The notes under the pieces are model-generated. The model was not told the origin of the DNA and did not search any database. It saw only the letters and a list, made by a program, of their open reading frames with translations. 64,000 nt of DNA from DASPLX01 sp035627375. GTDB taxonomy: Bacteria; Pseudomonadota; Gammaproteobacteria; Burkholderiales; Burkholderiaceae_D. Both the position numbers and the translations under genes were made by a program. The stretch is taken from assembly GCA_035627375.1 (NCBI GenBank), contig DASPLX010000007.1, positions 1-64,000 on the forward strand. Direction: 5' to 3'. How positions within the stretch are numbered: the stretch's first letter is position 1; each line of letters opens with the position of its first letter. Shown piece by piece: positions 55,526 through 64,000 of the stretch.

Positions 55526-57286
55526 CTATCGGAACCCTGCGGCGTTACGCGGATCGAGCGCCTGGATGCGGCGCTGCGATTCCGACAGATCCTGCGACCA
55601 GGCGCTGTTGTCCTGCACCACGGTCGGCTTCAACAGTATCACCAGCTCGCGCTTGCGCATGAGCTGGTTGGTATTGCGGAACAGGTTGCCGATCACCGGC
55701 ACGTCGCCGGCGCCCGGCACCTGGGAATTGCCGGTGGAGCTGGCTTGCCGCATCAGGCCGCCGATGGCGACGATCTGTCCGTTCTGGCCGCGCACCACGC
55801 TGTCGGTTTCCGACACTTCGCTGGCCGCCAGCGGCAAGGTGAAGGAACCGGCCGCGCCGAGGTTGAGCGGCTTGTCGACCGTCTTCACGTCGCTGACCGA
55901 CGGGTGGATATGGAGGATGATATTGCCGTTCTCGTCGATCTGCGGCGTGACGTCCAGCGCCACGCCGGAGAAGAACGGCTGCACCGTCACGCTCGGGCTG
56001 GTGCTGGTCGTGCTGCCGGTGGCCGTGGTGGTGGAGCTGACGCTGGTCACGAAGAATTCGTCCTTGCCGACCTTGAGCACGGCTTTCTGGTTGTTCAGCG
56101 TAGCGATGCGCGGACTCGACAACACATGAACCGTGCCCTGCGTCTCGAGGAAGGAAATCAGGGCCGCGAAATTGTCGGTCTGGAACGCGAGGCCGAATAG
56201 GCCGCCCGCCGCGCTGCCGGTGACGGCCATGTCGAGCGCGGTATTGGCGATCATCCGCGCCGTCCCTTGCGCGCCGGTGCTGGGATTGGTGCTGTTGACG
56301 GTCGTGGCCAGGGTATTGAGCTGGGCCTTCGAGGCAAGGCTGGTACCGGGCGACATGAAGCCGGTGGCGACGCGATTGTCGCCGACGCCCGTGATGGACG
56401 CGAACGACGCCCAGTTGATGCCGCTCTGGAAGCTGCTGCTGAGCTCCACTTCCAGGATCTTCGCTTCCAGGATCACCTGGCGATCGACCGCCAGCTGGGT
56501 CGCCTTCAGATAAGAGCTGACGCTTTTCAATTCGTCCCACATGGCGCGCACGACCACGATGCCGGACTGCGGGCTGATCACCACGCTGCGGCCTTCCTTG
56601 CTGCCGACGATGGCTTCCAGCGCGGCCTTCAGCTCGGCCCAGAAATCGGCGTTGGAAGTCGTGCTGATCTTGCTGCTGTTGAGGGTCTGGGTGTTATTGG
56701 CGGGGGCGCTGGTCCCGCCCGCCGTATTCTGCTGCGCCGTGCCGCCGGCCGTGCTGGTGGTCGAGGAATCGCTGACCGAACCGGAGGTCACCCGGATATC
56801 GGAGGAACCGCGGCGGTTCGCGGTCAGGTAGTTCACCGCGAAGACCCGCGTCTGCAGCGTGAGCGGCTTGATATAGATGCGCGTGCCGTCGACCTGGTAA
56901 TCGTAGCCGTACAGCTCGCGGATGGCGTCGAGCGCCTCGAACAAGGTCACGTCTTTCAGGTTGGCCGAGATCGTGCCGCTCACCTCCGGATGCACCAGCA
57001 TGCTGTAGCGCGTGCCCGAGGCGATCGCCATGAAGAACTGGTTGGCCGGCACGTTGTTCAACGCCAGGCTGAAGCGCTCGTCGAGCGGCGGCCGTGCCTT
57101 GGGCAGTTCGATGTTGATCGGCGGAAGCAGCGCGGCGGAAACGGCGTCCGGCTGCGCCGGTTGCGGCTTGGCGGCGGTCGCCTTGCCGAGTTCGGTATTG
57201 ATCAAATCATAGGTTTCGCGCTTGGAGGCGTTCGAGGCGCAGCCAAGCAGGCAGAGTGCGATGGCGACTAATACGAGTTTCCGCAT
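55526..57286 (-). CDS. mshL: MSHA pilus secretin MshL
   Basis: A 586-residue secretin lipoprotein. The signal has a lipobox (IALCLLGCAS). The STN-type domain is NVPANQFFMAIASGTRYSML and LFEALDAIRELYGYDYQVDG; secretin N-domain follows, with a Ser/Thr/Gly-rich insert (about 165-210). The secretin core has VLSSPRIATLNNQKAVLKVG and VTPQIDENGNIILHIHPSVS, ending PVIGNLFRNTNQLMRKRELV. It forms the outer-membrane channel for the pilus. ATG 57286 is 1 bp after the mshK stop. Confidence 0.95.
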   Translation of the reverse strand: MRKLVLVAIALCLLGCASNASKRETYDLINTELGKATAAKPQPAQPDAVSAALLPPINIELPKARPPLDERFSLALNNVPANQFFMAIASGTRYSMLVHPEVSGTISANLKDVTLFEALDAIRELYGYDYQVDGTRIYIKPLTLQTRVFAVNYLTANRRGSSDIRVTSGSVSDSSTTSTAGGTAQQNTAGGTSAPANNTQTLNSSKISTTSNADFWAELKAALEAIVGSKEGRSVVISPQSGIVVVRAMWDELKSVSSYLKATQLAVDRQVILEAKILEVELSSSFQSGINWASFASITGVGDNRVATGFMSPGTSLASKAQLNTLATTVNSTNPSTGAQGTARMIANTALDMAVTGSAAGGLFGLAFQTDNFAALISFLETQGTVHVLSSPRIATLNNQKAVLKVGKDEFFVTSVSSTTTATGSTTSTSPSVTVQPFFSGVALDVTPQIDENGNIILHIHPSVSDVKTVDKPLNLGAAGSFTLPLAASEVSETDSVVRGQNGQIVAIGGLMRQASSTGNSQVPGAGDVPVIGNLFRNTNQLMRKRELVILLKPTVVQDNSAWSQDLSESQRRIQALDPRNAAGFR

Positions 57287-57287
57287 T

Positions 57288-57695
57288 CTATTTCTTACCC
57301 TTATTGCCGCTCGATTCCCTGTTACCGCCCAACGTCTCCGCGATCGGCAGCTTTTCGACGTCCGGATAGAGCTTCAGCATCCGGACTTCCTTGCCATAGC
57401 GCAGCGCGACGCCGTCTTCGGCGATGCGCTCGACCAGCGCTTCGCCGACCTTGTCTCCCACCTTCACCACGGCGCCGTCGATAATCGCCTCGACCCGTGC
57501 CTTCGAAATCAGCACCGATTGCAATACCGGTCCGCCGGATTTGGACGACATCTCGGCCGACGACTTGTCCGTCGCCAGCGATGCGGGCGGACGCGTCGGA
57601 TCGGTCAGGCCCAGAGCATATGCATGGGCTCCGGCCAACATGGCAAATCCCGCCAGACAAGTTTGCCGACACCGTCGTATCGCGCTTTCGATCAT
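57288..57695 (-). CDS. mshK: MSHA biogenesis protein MshK
   Basis: A 135-residue PilP-like protein. It has an N-terminal hydrophobic signal (CLAGFAMLAGAHAYALGL), TDPTRPPASL typical of MshK, and a beta-rich C-terminus (VLQSVLISKARVEAIIDGAV, KVGDKVGEALVERIAEDGV). It probably links the inner-membrane MshIJ complex with the secretin. ATG 57695 overlaps the mshJ stop by 4 bp; a start at 57707 is possible. Confidence 0.88.
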   Translation of the reverse strand: MIESAIRRCRQTCLAGFAMLAGAHAYALGLTDPTRPPASLATDKSSAEMSSKSGGPVLQSVLISKARVEAIIDGAVVKVGDKVGEALVERIAEDGVALRYGKEVRMLKLYPDVEKLPIAETLGGNRESSGNKGKK

Positions 57696-58432
57696 ATGTT
57701 CAGCCATTGCTTGTTCAGACTCAACGTATAAAGTGTCAGCGTCAGCGTCGTTTTCGAATGATCTTCGGCATTCAACACCGATTTACCCCAGAACAACTGC
57801 CACGGCATCGATTCCAGTTCGACCAGGTAATCGATCATGTCGAGATAGCTGCCCTGCACGACGATCTCGACGCCGTGCTTGTAAACGAGGCTAACCGCCG
57901 ATCCGCCGGCGGCCGGTTTATCCTTGCTCCCGGGAGCGTCTGTCTCCTTGCCGGCAGGTGCTGCCGTTTTCTCCGCCGCATTATTATTGGTCGTTTCCTT
58001 CGAATCCATCAGATTCGCCGGCGGCAGAGTCTTCAACGACACCAGGCGCAGGTTGCCGTGACGTCGCAGAATGCTTTCCAACAAACCCGACATTTTATCA
58101 GGGGAAACCAGACCCTTTTGCACTTCTTGCAAAGAAGCCTGCATTTGATGCGCCTGCTGCTCCAATTTTTGCAGTTGCAGCTTGCTTTCCGCATCCGGAT
58201 CGCTCGTCTGACGCTTGACGGCGGCATGGATCTTCTGCTGGATATCGAACGTCTTGGCCTGGTGCTCCTTGATCTCGTCGGAAAGCAGCTTGGTCTTGGC
58301 AAACAGCGGATCGAGCAACAATGCGTTGATGAGCGTGATGAGAATCAGCGCGACCATTGCAAAGACGACCGCCCGTTCGCGCAACGTAAGCGCATCGATT
58401 CTGGTAGCGAGCCGTTGCCAATACTGCTTCAT
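57692..58432 (-). CDS. mshJ: MSHA biogenesis protein MshJ
   Basis: A 246-residue PilO-like protein. A membrane helix near residues 20-40 (RAVVFAMVALILITLINALL) is followed by a coiled coil (LSDEIKEHQAKTFDIQQKIH, LQLQKLEQQAHQMQASLQEV) and a ferredoxin-like end (YKHGVEIVVQGSYLDMIDYL, MPWQLFWGKSVLNAEDH). It forms the inner-membrane alignment complex with MshI2. The start overlaps the preceding stop by 4 bp. Confidence 0.9.
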   Translation of the reverse strand: MKQYWQRLATRIDALTLRERAVVFAMVALILITLINALLLDPLFAKTKLLSDEIKEHQAKTFDIQQKIHAAVKRQTSDPDAESKLQLQKLEQQAHQMQASLQEVQKGLVSPDKMSGLLESILRRHGNLRLVSLKTLPPANLMDSKETTNNNAAEKTAAPAGKETDAPGSKDKPAAGGSAVSLVYKHGVEIVVQGSYLDMIDYLVELESMPWQLFWGKSVLNAEDHSKTTLTLTLYTLSLNKQWLNI

Positions 58433-59124
58433 TTCGTCTTTGCTCCGGATGCGTCCGATTTATCCGCCGGCATGCCGGAACTCAAGAGCTTGAACTCCAT
58501 GTAGGCGGCCGCAACGGACTGCCGGGATGCCGGCTGCACGCCGGGAGCCGGATTCGAACCGTTGCTCTGTTCGACGACGGGGCGCAGCATTTCCAGCGTA
58601 GCAAAGGATTTTCCCGCCATGGACGACTCGTGTTTCAAGCGGTTCAGGTATTCGGGAACCAATTCCGGCTTCAGCGTCCGTCCCTGGATACCTATCTCAT
58701 TGCCGGCGCCGTGAATACTGAAGCCGGTCAGCCATAAGCCCGGAAGAATTTGCCGCGAAAATGCGCGGAAATATTCCGAGTATCCCTTCTTGTTGCCGAG
58801 ATCGCTACTCTGCAAGGTATCGAACGCCTGGCGCAGGGCTTTGACCTCCGCCTCCACTTTCCGGATGTTCTCTTCCAGCGCCTTGCTTTTTTGCCGCGGC
58901 ACCGACGATGCCAAGACTTGCGCCAATTGGGCCTGGGCCTGATCCCGTTGCTCCTGCGCGACGGCGGCTTCTTTCTTCAACACATTCGTTCGATACCCCG
59001 CATAGGCGACCATCAGAATGGCGCCGACAAGGATGGCCGCTAGCGCCTGGACCATGGTCGCCGACGAAAAGTGCTTCTTCTGCTTGAGAAAGATCGGGTT
59101 GAAAAGATTGATCTGCTGGCTCAC
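58429..59124 (-). CDS. mshI2: MSHA biogenesis protein MshI2 (PilN-like)
   Basis: A 231-residue protein. Short cytoplasmic start MSQQINLFNPIFLKQKKHFS matches the INLLP-type motif by which PilN docks on PilM; a membrane helix (about 22-44 MVQALAAILVGAILMVAYAG) and coiled coil (EENIRKVEAEVKALRQAFD) follow, then a PilN-like fold. In the MSHA system it would recruit MshI. It overlaps mshI and mshJ by 4 bp each. Confidence 0.85.
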   Translation of the reverse strand: MSQQINLFNPIFLKQKKHFSSATMVQALAAILVGAILMVAYAGYRTNVLKKEAAVAQEQRDQAQAQLAQVLASSVPRQKSKALEENIRKVEAEVKALRQAFDTLQSSDLGNKKGYSEYFRAFSRQILPGLWLTGFSIHGAGNEIGIQGRTLKPELVPEYLNRLKHESSMAGKSFATLEMLRPVVEQSNGSNPAPGVQPASRQSVAAAYMEFKLLSSGMPADKSDASGAKTK

Positions 59125-60065
59125 AACACCTTCTCCTCATGCCTCAATGCCGCTCCGAGCGTCATGAAAAAACGGTGTTGGCCGTCACGCGATTTCAACT
59201 CCGGCGTCTTCGAAAAATCCAAGACGGTTTCGAGATCGAGCATCTCGACCGGCATGTACAAATTGGAAGCAAGATATTTCTGCAAAGCCTCGCTGCCGTC
59301 CGGCAAGGGCGCCAGGAACAGCTTCGACATGGTGATGAAATGATATTGCCGGTCGAAATGGTCCAGAGAACGCTGAAGTTCGAGCGTGATCCGGTCATAG
59401 TAAGGCGTTCTTTGCTCTTCGCCTCCCTCCTGCAACTGGGAAAGCGGGACCTCGATCCGTCGTGATAGATACAATTCGCCGGAATAAGTCACCGTCAGCA
59501 AGCCGCCGGCGGCGTCGAACGACAACATGGCGACTCCGCGCCCCTCCGGCTCCAGCAAGGCCGAGATATTGCGCTGAGCCATTTCCGGAATATCGATCAC
59601 ACTCAAAGGAAATTTCGCGTCGGCAAACAACGTCTGACGCTGCTCGATGACTTGATTGCGCGCCGCCACCGCGAACATCGAGCGGTTGCGTACCGGCGCA
59701 TGCTTGTCGACCGGCACATCGAGCACGTCGATCGTCGCGTCGTCGACATGAAAATCGAGCAAATCCTTGAGGCGCCAACGAATCGCGACCTTCAATTCTT
59801 CGGGAGGAACATTGGGCGCATCGACGGAAAGCAACTGATATTCGCCCACGCCAAGCAAGGTAGTGCAGTGGTAAGCCGCCGCGCGGACGTCTTTCGCCAG
59901 CTTTTCCAATTGCGAAGCCAACTCATTGCCGGGCGAGAATACGACCGACTCGACCGCTGGCAAGGCGTTTGCATTGCGCACAACATGCGCAATGCAAACG
60001 CCATCCCCGACGAAACCGATCGCCATCCATCCCGGGGCCTTGTTGTTTCTGGAAAAGAGACGCAT
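59121..60065 (-). CDS. mshI: MSHA biogenesis protein MshI (PilM-like)
   Basis: A 314-residue protein with a degenerate actin-like ATPase fold: MRLFSRNNKAPGWMAIGFVG at the start, VAIRWRLKDLLDFHVDDATI, SVIDIPEMAQRNI, LTVTYSGELYLSRRIEVPLS and LELQRSLDHFDRQYHF. It is the cytoplasmic partner of MshI2 in the pilus alignment complex. ATG 60065 was used; a TTG nine bases upstream is in frame. An AT-rich 126-bp gap separates it from the mshQ-like stop and probably carries a promoter for the mshI-N run. Confidence 0.88.
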   Translation of the reverse strand: MRLFSRNNKAPGWMAIGFVGDGVCIAHVVRNANALPAVESVVFSPGNELASQLEKLAKDVRAAAYHCTTLLGVGEYQLLSVDAPNVPPEELKVAIRWRLKDLLDFHVDDATIDVLDVPVDKHAPVRNRSMFAVAARNQVIEQRQTLFADAKFPLSVIDIPEMAQRNISALLEPEGRGVAMLSFDAAGGLLTVTYSGELYLSRRIEVPLSQLQEGGEEQRTPYYDRITLELQRSLDHFDRQYHFITMSKLFLAPLPDGSEALQKYLASNLYMPVEMLDLETVLDFSKTPELKSRDGQHRFFMTLGAALRHEEKVL

Positions 60066-60191
60066 CCGCAACACTAATGAGAAATTACTTGAAAGTATTT
60101 CAATAACTTATTGCTGTCAATCACTTTTAACTAGGTACTATTCTCTAAAACGCGGCCGCCGCGCAAGTTTTTCTTTTGTTCCCGACGGAAA

Positions 60192-63100
60192 TCAATAGTT
60201 CTCGCGCATGTAAATAAACTCCGTATTCCCCTTGAATACGCCGTAACGCGCGCGGGCCGGCGTGGTCGTCGGCAGATAGGCCGGCGAAGCGACGCTCATG
60301 TCGACGCTGCCGGTCACCCCCTGCCCCGGCGCCCGCAAGGTGAACGTGCCCCTTCCATTGACGAATACGACGGAGGCCGGCGTGGTGACCCAGACATTGC
60401 CACTGTTGAGAGCCTTTTGCCAATTGCTGAATACGATGTTGGCGGACGGTATCGATGTCGATCCGAAGCCGACGGCGCCGTCATCGGCATTCGTGACATA
60501 GGTCGAGCCATTCCAGTACTGCGCCGTCGCCGGAATGGGCAAAGGCAGCAATTCGGAACCGTGCGCGCTGGATAGCTTCAGGCGCCCATAGCGAAGGTCC
60601 GCGCGCACCACCTTGCGATGATTGGAGGCGCCGGCCGTGACATTGAGCGTGTCCAGATCATAGCCATCCATCACGATGCCGTCACTGTCCACTGGGGCAA
60701 TGCCGATATCGAGCAGCGAAAACGGACCGCTCGCCGCAGCGCCGCGAAACACGGTCATCGGCAGGGTGATGTTGGCGACGCCGTTGGTGAAGGTACCGCT
60801 GGCGACGCCCGGCGTGATGCACGGATGAGCAGGCGCGGCGCCGCACGGCAGGAAGGGCGTGCGGGTCGCCGCGCTGTTGACCGCTCCAAGCTCCAGCGGG
60901 CCGCCGGTGCCGACCGTGACCGCGGTCGTCGGATCGAGCTTCGCGAACTGGTGCGCGGCATTCGAAGACCAGGTGTAATTCTGCAAAGGCGTCGTGCCGT
61001 CGGACGCCACGGCGGTCAAGGTGAAAGTCACGCTCATCGACTCGCCCATGTACGTAAACGCGGAACAGTTCGTCCCGGCCGGACAGATATCGGTCCGATT
61101 CAAGAGCGCTTGATCGGACAACGCGAACTTGGCCGCATAGAAGCGCCCCACTCTTCCGGTGGTCGTTCCGGTCACATCGCCGGCGCCGAGATAGTTTCCA
61201 TCCTTGACGCTCGGTGTAAGGGTGATGACCCCCACATCCTTCCAGGAGAAATCCGTCCCGGTCGCGACGCCATCGCCGAACGGATCGAAGTTTCCGCCGA
61301 CCGTGGATGACGGAGAACTCATCCCCAGCCCGGCGACGGGCGTCGCCGTCAGCTTCACGCTCTCCGCGGAAGTCTCCTTGCCGTAATTGTGGGCATTGGT
61401 GCCGGTCGAGGTCAGCGCGGTGACCGTCGCCGAAAAGCTCTCCCCCGCCTTGACGAAGCGCGTTCCCGTCGCATCCGTCGTTGAAGTCGCCGGGTTGTCG
61501 AAATTGTCGGAAGTGCGTTTGATGTTGGTCACGGTAAAGCCAGCCGGCTTGACGACGAACGCCGGCGATGCGCCGCTCAGCAAGGCGCCGTTGACCGTCT
61601 TGTTCGCCCGAAGCGTGACGCTGCCGACATCGAGGTAATTGAACGTGAACGGTGCGTTGCCGTCGGCGTCGAACGTCATCGTCACCGGCAAGTAATTCGT
61701 TACGTTATTGCTGTCGTTGCGCGCGATGAGCGTGGAATTGGTGGCATTCAGCGTCATCAGGTTGCTGGTGTAGCAGGTGGCGGGATCGTTGCACACATAG
61801 CCGAAATTGACCGACGCCGTCCCTGATAAGGCCGCTTCGCATGCCTTGGTCGATGCATCGGATTGAACCGCCCGCAGGTAATATTGGCCGGAAGTCGTGC
61901 CGGCGACCTGCGCCGGGATCGACGAGAGGCTGCTGCCGTTGGCCGAGCCGGAGAAAATGAAACCTGCCGTCTTGAAGATCGTGGAACAACTGTTCGCCAC
62001 CGAACAACTCACGCCGTCCGGGCAGCACTGGCGCGAACTGGTGGCCGTGCTCTGCTCCCCGGAGAGAGCGACCGACACCGACGTGCCGTCCGTCGCCGTG
62101 GGAAAACTCAGGGTCGTGCTGGCCGTACCCGTCGCGTCGAAGGTCACCGTGTTGGATGCCAACGTACCGCCGCCGGTCGCGTTCAATGTCGCGGTCTGAC
62201 CGCTCACGCCGGCGAATTTATTGGTGCACGGGCTGCTGCTGTCGGCGCAGGCATTGACGGTCACCGTGGTCGGCAGGCAGGTGATGCTGCTGGACGGCAA
62301 GGACAATTCATAGTGATGCACCGATGCCGTGCAGGCATGGGTCAAGGCACGAATGCCCGCGATCGCACTGCCGCTGAGCGCGGTGTTGTAGATATAGACC
62401 TCGTCGATATAGCCGTTGGCCGTGTTCGCGGTGTATCCGGTCGGGGTACCGGCTATCGAGCCATCTCTTTGGGCGCCCAGATAGAGCGTGGTGACGGCGC
62501 CGAGAGTGCCGTTGACGTTGGTGGTGGATGTCGCGACCGGATTGACGCTCGTGGTTCCATCGATCGCATCCACATAGATGAACAAACGGTCCGCGGCCAG
62601 ATTCCAAGTCACCGCGATATGGTGCCAGGTATTTGCGGCATAACTGAAGGCGGTCGTCGACGTCGCCGTGCTGACGGTGCCGGAGCCGCCGCCGCTATCC
62701 TCCAGCGAAAACGTGAGCCTGCCGTCGCTGCGCTTAGCAAGGAAGAAATGGCGGTCCGCATTGCCGTTCCCGAGGTTCGCCGACGCATCGAACAGCATGC
62801 GGTGGTTGCCGTCGTTCCAGGCGGAATTGCTCCGGTACCAGAAGGCGATGGTACCGGAATTGCCGATGCTGTTGACGTCGATCGGCAGGCTCACGCCATG
62901 CGCCCCTGCGGCAGCGCCCGCCGGAATGGTGCCCACGCCGCAAGTGCCGGGCGTGCCCGCGATGGCGCTGCTTGCCGGGCTGGCGGGCGGGTAACCGGTA
63001 GGCACCGTCGAGGTGCTCAGCCGCGACCCATGCCGATTACTGCCGCTGGAATCCAATACCGTGGATGCCCCGCTCCACGACGTTTCATCCATCTTGTAAT

Positions 63101-64000
63101 AGGCGTACGGCGAGAATGTGAAGCTGTCGCTCGCCGTATTGTTGGCCGAATTGCCGTCCAACCCGGAGGTGCTCGACACCGTCGCGCTATTGGTGATGGC
63201 GCCGGCGGCGCTCGACGACACCGCGACAGTCAGCGTATACGAAGCCGACACAGCGGCGGACAGCCCCCCGGAGTAGGTGCAGGTAACCGCCTGGCCCGCC
63301 GCGCCGCAACTCCAATTCGTACCGATGCCCGACACGAAGCTCAAGCCGGTCGGCAAGGTGTTCGATACCGAGATCGTACCCGGATCCCGGCTCGGACCGT
63401 CATTGGTCACCGTGATGGTGTAGGTCGCGTTGCTGCCTGGGCTGAGCGTGGTGTTGCGCGTCATCGCCAGCACAAGGTCCGCGCTGATCGTATAGTCGTC
63501 GGTCGAACTGTTGTTGCCGGACACGTTATCGAAAGAAGTGCCGGCCACCGTCGCCGTCACCGACTTGGCCCCGGTCGCACTGGCCACGACCGCGACCGTG
63601 ATCGTCACCGCAGAAGAAGCGCCGTTGGCGAGGCTGCCCGTTCGGGTGCAGGTCACCGTCTGTCCGGCGGCATTGCACGACCATCCGGTTCCGGAAAAGG
63701 ACGAATAGCTCAAGCCGGTCGGCAAGGTGCTCGTCACCGAGATCGGCCCGGTTTCCGCATTCGGCCCGTCGTTGGTGACGGTGAACGTATAGGTTGCGTT
63801 CTGGCCGGGATTGAGCGCCGAATTGCGTGTCGTCGCGATGGCAAGATCGGCCACCGGCGTATTCGTCACGCTGATCACCTCGGCCGACAACAGCACCAGG
63901 TCGCCGCCGGAGCTATAGACGGAAGTGGCCGATGTCTCGCCGGCCGTCAAGTAAGCGTCGATGTCGAAGGAATCGAAGTCGACGCCGTAGGTCGCGCCGC
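60192..64000 (-). CDS. mshQ: MshQ-like large surface protein, 5' end beyond the window
   Basis: At least 1269 residues; the frame is open to the window edge. Order seen from the N-terminal side: a beta segment with TYGVDFDSFDIDAY, two DUF11-like repeats (LAIATTRNSALNPGQNATYT and LVLAMTRNTTLSPGSNATYT, each with TVTNDGP), a LamG/concanavalin-like domain (YAYYKMDE, GTIAFWYRSN, TWHHIAVTWN, GYIDEVYIYNTAL), then a long DUF6701/MshQ end with Cys pairs (QCCPDGVSCSVANSC, YVCNDPATCYTSN) and a C-terminus ARYGVFKGNTEFIYMRENY. It probably is a pilus-tip or surface adhesin. It precedes mshI on the same strand, not at the far end as in Vibrio. Confidence 0.85.
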   Translation of the reverse strand, partial: GATYGVDFDSFDIDAYLTAGETSATSVYSSGGDLVLLSAEVISVTNTPVADLAIATTRNSALNPGQNATYTFTVTNDGPNAETGPISVTSTLPTGLSYSSFSGTGWSCNAAGQTVTCTRTGSLANGASSAVTITVAVVASATGAKSVTATVAGTSFDNVSGNNSSTDDYTISADLVLAMTRNTTLSPGSNATYTITVTNDGPSRDPGTISVSNTLPTGLSFVSGIGTNWSCGAAGQAVTCTYSGGLSAAVSASYTLTVAVSSSAAGAITNSATVSSTSGLDGNSANNTASDSFTFSPYAYYKMDETSWSGASTVLDSSGSNRHGSRLSTSTVPTGYPPASPASSAIAGTPGTCGVGTIPAGAAAGAHGVSLPIDVNSIGNSGTIAFWYRSNSAWNDGNHRMLFDASANLGNGNADRHFFLAKRSDGRLTFSLEDSGGGSGTVSTATSTTAFSYAANTWHHIAVTWNLAADRLFIYVDAIDGTTSVNPVATSTTNVNGTLGAVTTLYLGAQRDGSIAGTPTGYTANTANGYIDEVYIYNTALSGSAIAGIRALTHACTASVHHYELSLPSSSITCLPTTVTVNACADSSSPCTNKFAGVSGQTATLNATGGGTLASNTVTFDATGTASTTLSFPTATDGTSVSVALSGEQSTATSSRQCCPDGVSCSVANSCSTIFKTAGFIFSGSANGSSLSSIPAQVAGTTSGQYYLRAVQSDASTKACEAALSGTASVNFGYVCNDPATCYTSNLMTLNATNSTLIARNDSNNVTNYLPVTMTFDADGNAPFTFNYLDVGSVTLRANKTVNGALLSGASPAFVVKPAGFTVTNIKRTSDNFDNPATSTTDATGTRFVKAGESFSATVTALTSTGTNAHNYGKETSAESVKLTATPVAGLGMSSPSSTVGGNFDPFGDGVATGTDFSWKDVGVITLTPSVKDGNYLGAGDVTGTTTGRVGRFYAAKFALSDQALLNRTDICPAGTNCSAFTYMGESMSVTFTLTAVASDGTTPLQNYTWSSNAAHQFAKLDPTTAVTVGTGGPLELGAVNSAATRTPFLPCGAAPAHPCITPGVASGTFTNGVANITLPMTVFRGAAASGPFSLLDIGIAPVDSDGIVMDGYDLDTLNVTAGASNHRKVVRADLRYGRLKLSSAHGSELLPLPIPATAQYWNGSTYVTNADDGAVGFGSTSIPSANIVFSNWQKALNSGNVWVTTPASVVFVNGRGTFTLRAPGQGVTGSVDMSVASPAYLPTTTPARARYGVFKGNTEFIYMRENY

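Overview
The window is GC-rich chromosomal DNA of a betaproteobacterium, most likely Oxalobacteraceae (Noviherbaspirillum/Massilia/Herbaspirillum-like). This is inferred from gene content and gene neighbourhoods: phaC-phaR, rluD-pgeF next to bamD, ispDF next to mfd, a long MSHA pilus cluster and many c-di-GMP proteins. No rRNA, tRNA or CRISPR array was seen.

Layout. 1-2.6 kb: the right end of an IS66-family element, then a phage-type recombination module on the minus strand (Sak4-like ATPase, Gp157-like protein, SSB), bounded on the right by a perfect two-way terminator. 2.7-13.5 kb: rsuA, then a minus-strand signalling cluster. It holds a receiver-histidine kinase, a receiver-GGDEF-EAL protein, a 1916-residue soluble hybrid kinase with nine 92-residue poly-HAMP repeats, and a degenerate CheR-like protein. 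13.7-18.6 kb: a trehalose operon, otsA (fused to a membrane sensor-like N-terminus), otsB and a GH15 glycosidase. 18.7-23.2 kb: DUF1631, a cysteine-rich hemerythrin-like protein and DUF2804. 23.2-27.2 kb: a small exported protein divergent from an OmpR/EnvZ-type pair, with GTAA direct repeats between them, then a DUF4382 lipoprotein. 27.3-31.5 kb: a redox/iron cluster (rubrerythrin, CCG-domain Fe-S protein, encapsulated-ferritin-like protein, DUF3501) divergent from a YqhD-like reductase.

31.5-37.5 kb is housekeeping: ispF, ispD, mfd, serB and a small membrane protein. 37.8-41.4 kb: a FIST sensor protein whose stop codon overlaps the start of a PAS-GAF-GGDEF-EAL protein. 41.4-53.4 kb: a MetC-like lyase, rimO, phaR, phaC, a small membrane protein, pgeF, rluD, bamD, yaaA, a PIN protein, an aminotransferase and an HD-GYP protein with a broken HD motif. 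53.4-64 kb: a tightly packed minus-strand MSHA set in transcription order mshQ-like adhesin (cut by the window edge), mshI, mshI2, mshJ, mshK, mshL, mshM, mshN.

The theme is environmental sensing and surface behaviour: poly-HAMP signalling, four c-di-GMP or receiver-output proteins, and a mannose-sensitive-type pilus, with stress protection by trehalose and by rubrerythrin/ferritin-like proteins. Best candidates for something little described are the poly-HAMP kinase cluster, the rubrerythrin-CCG-EncFtn-DUF3501 cluster without a visible encapsulin, and the membrane-anchored trehalose-phosphate synthase.
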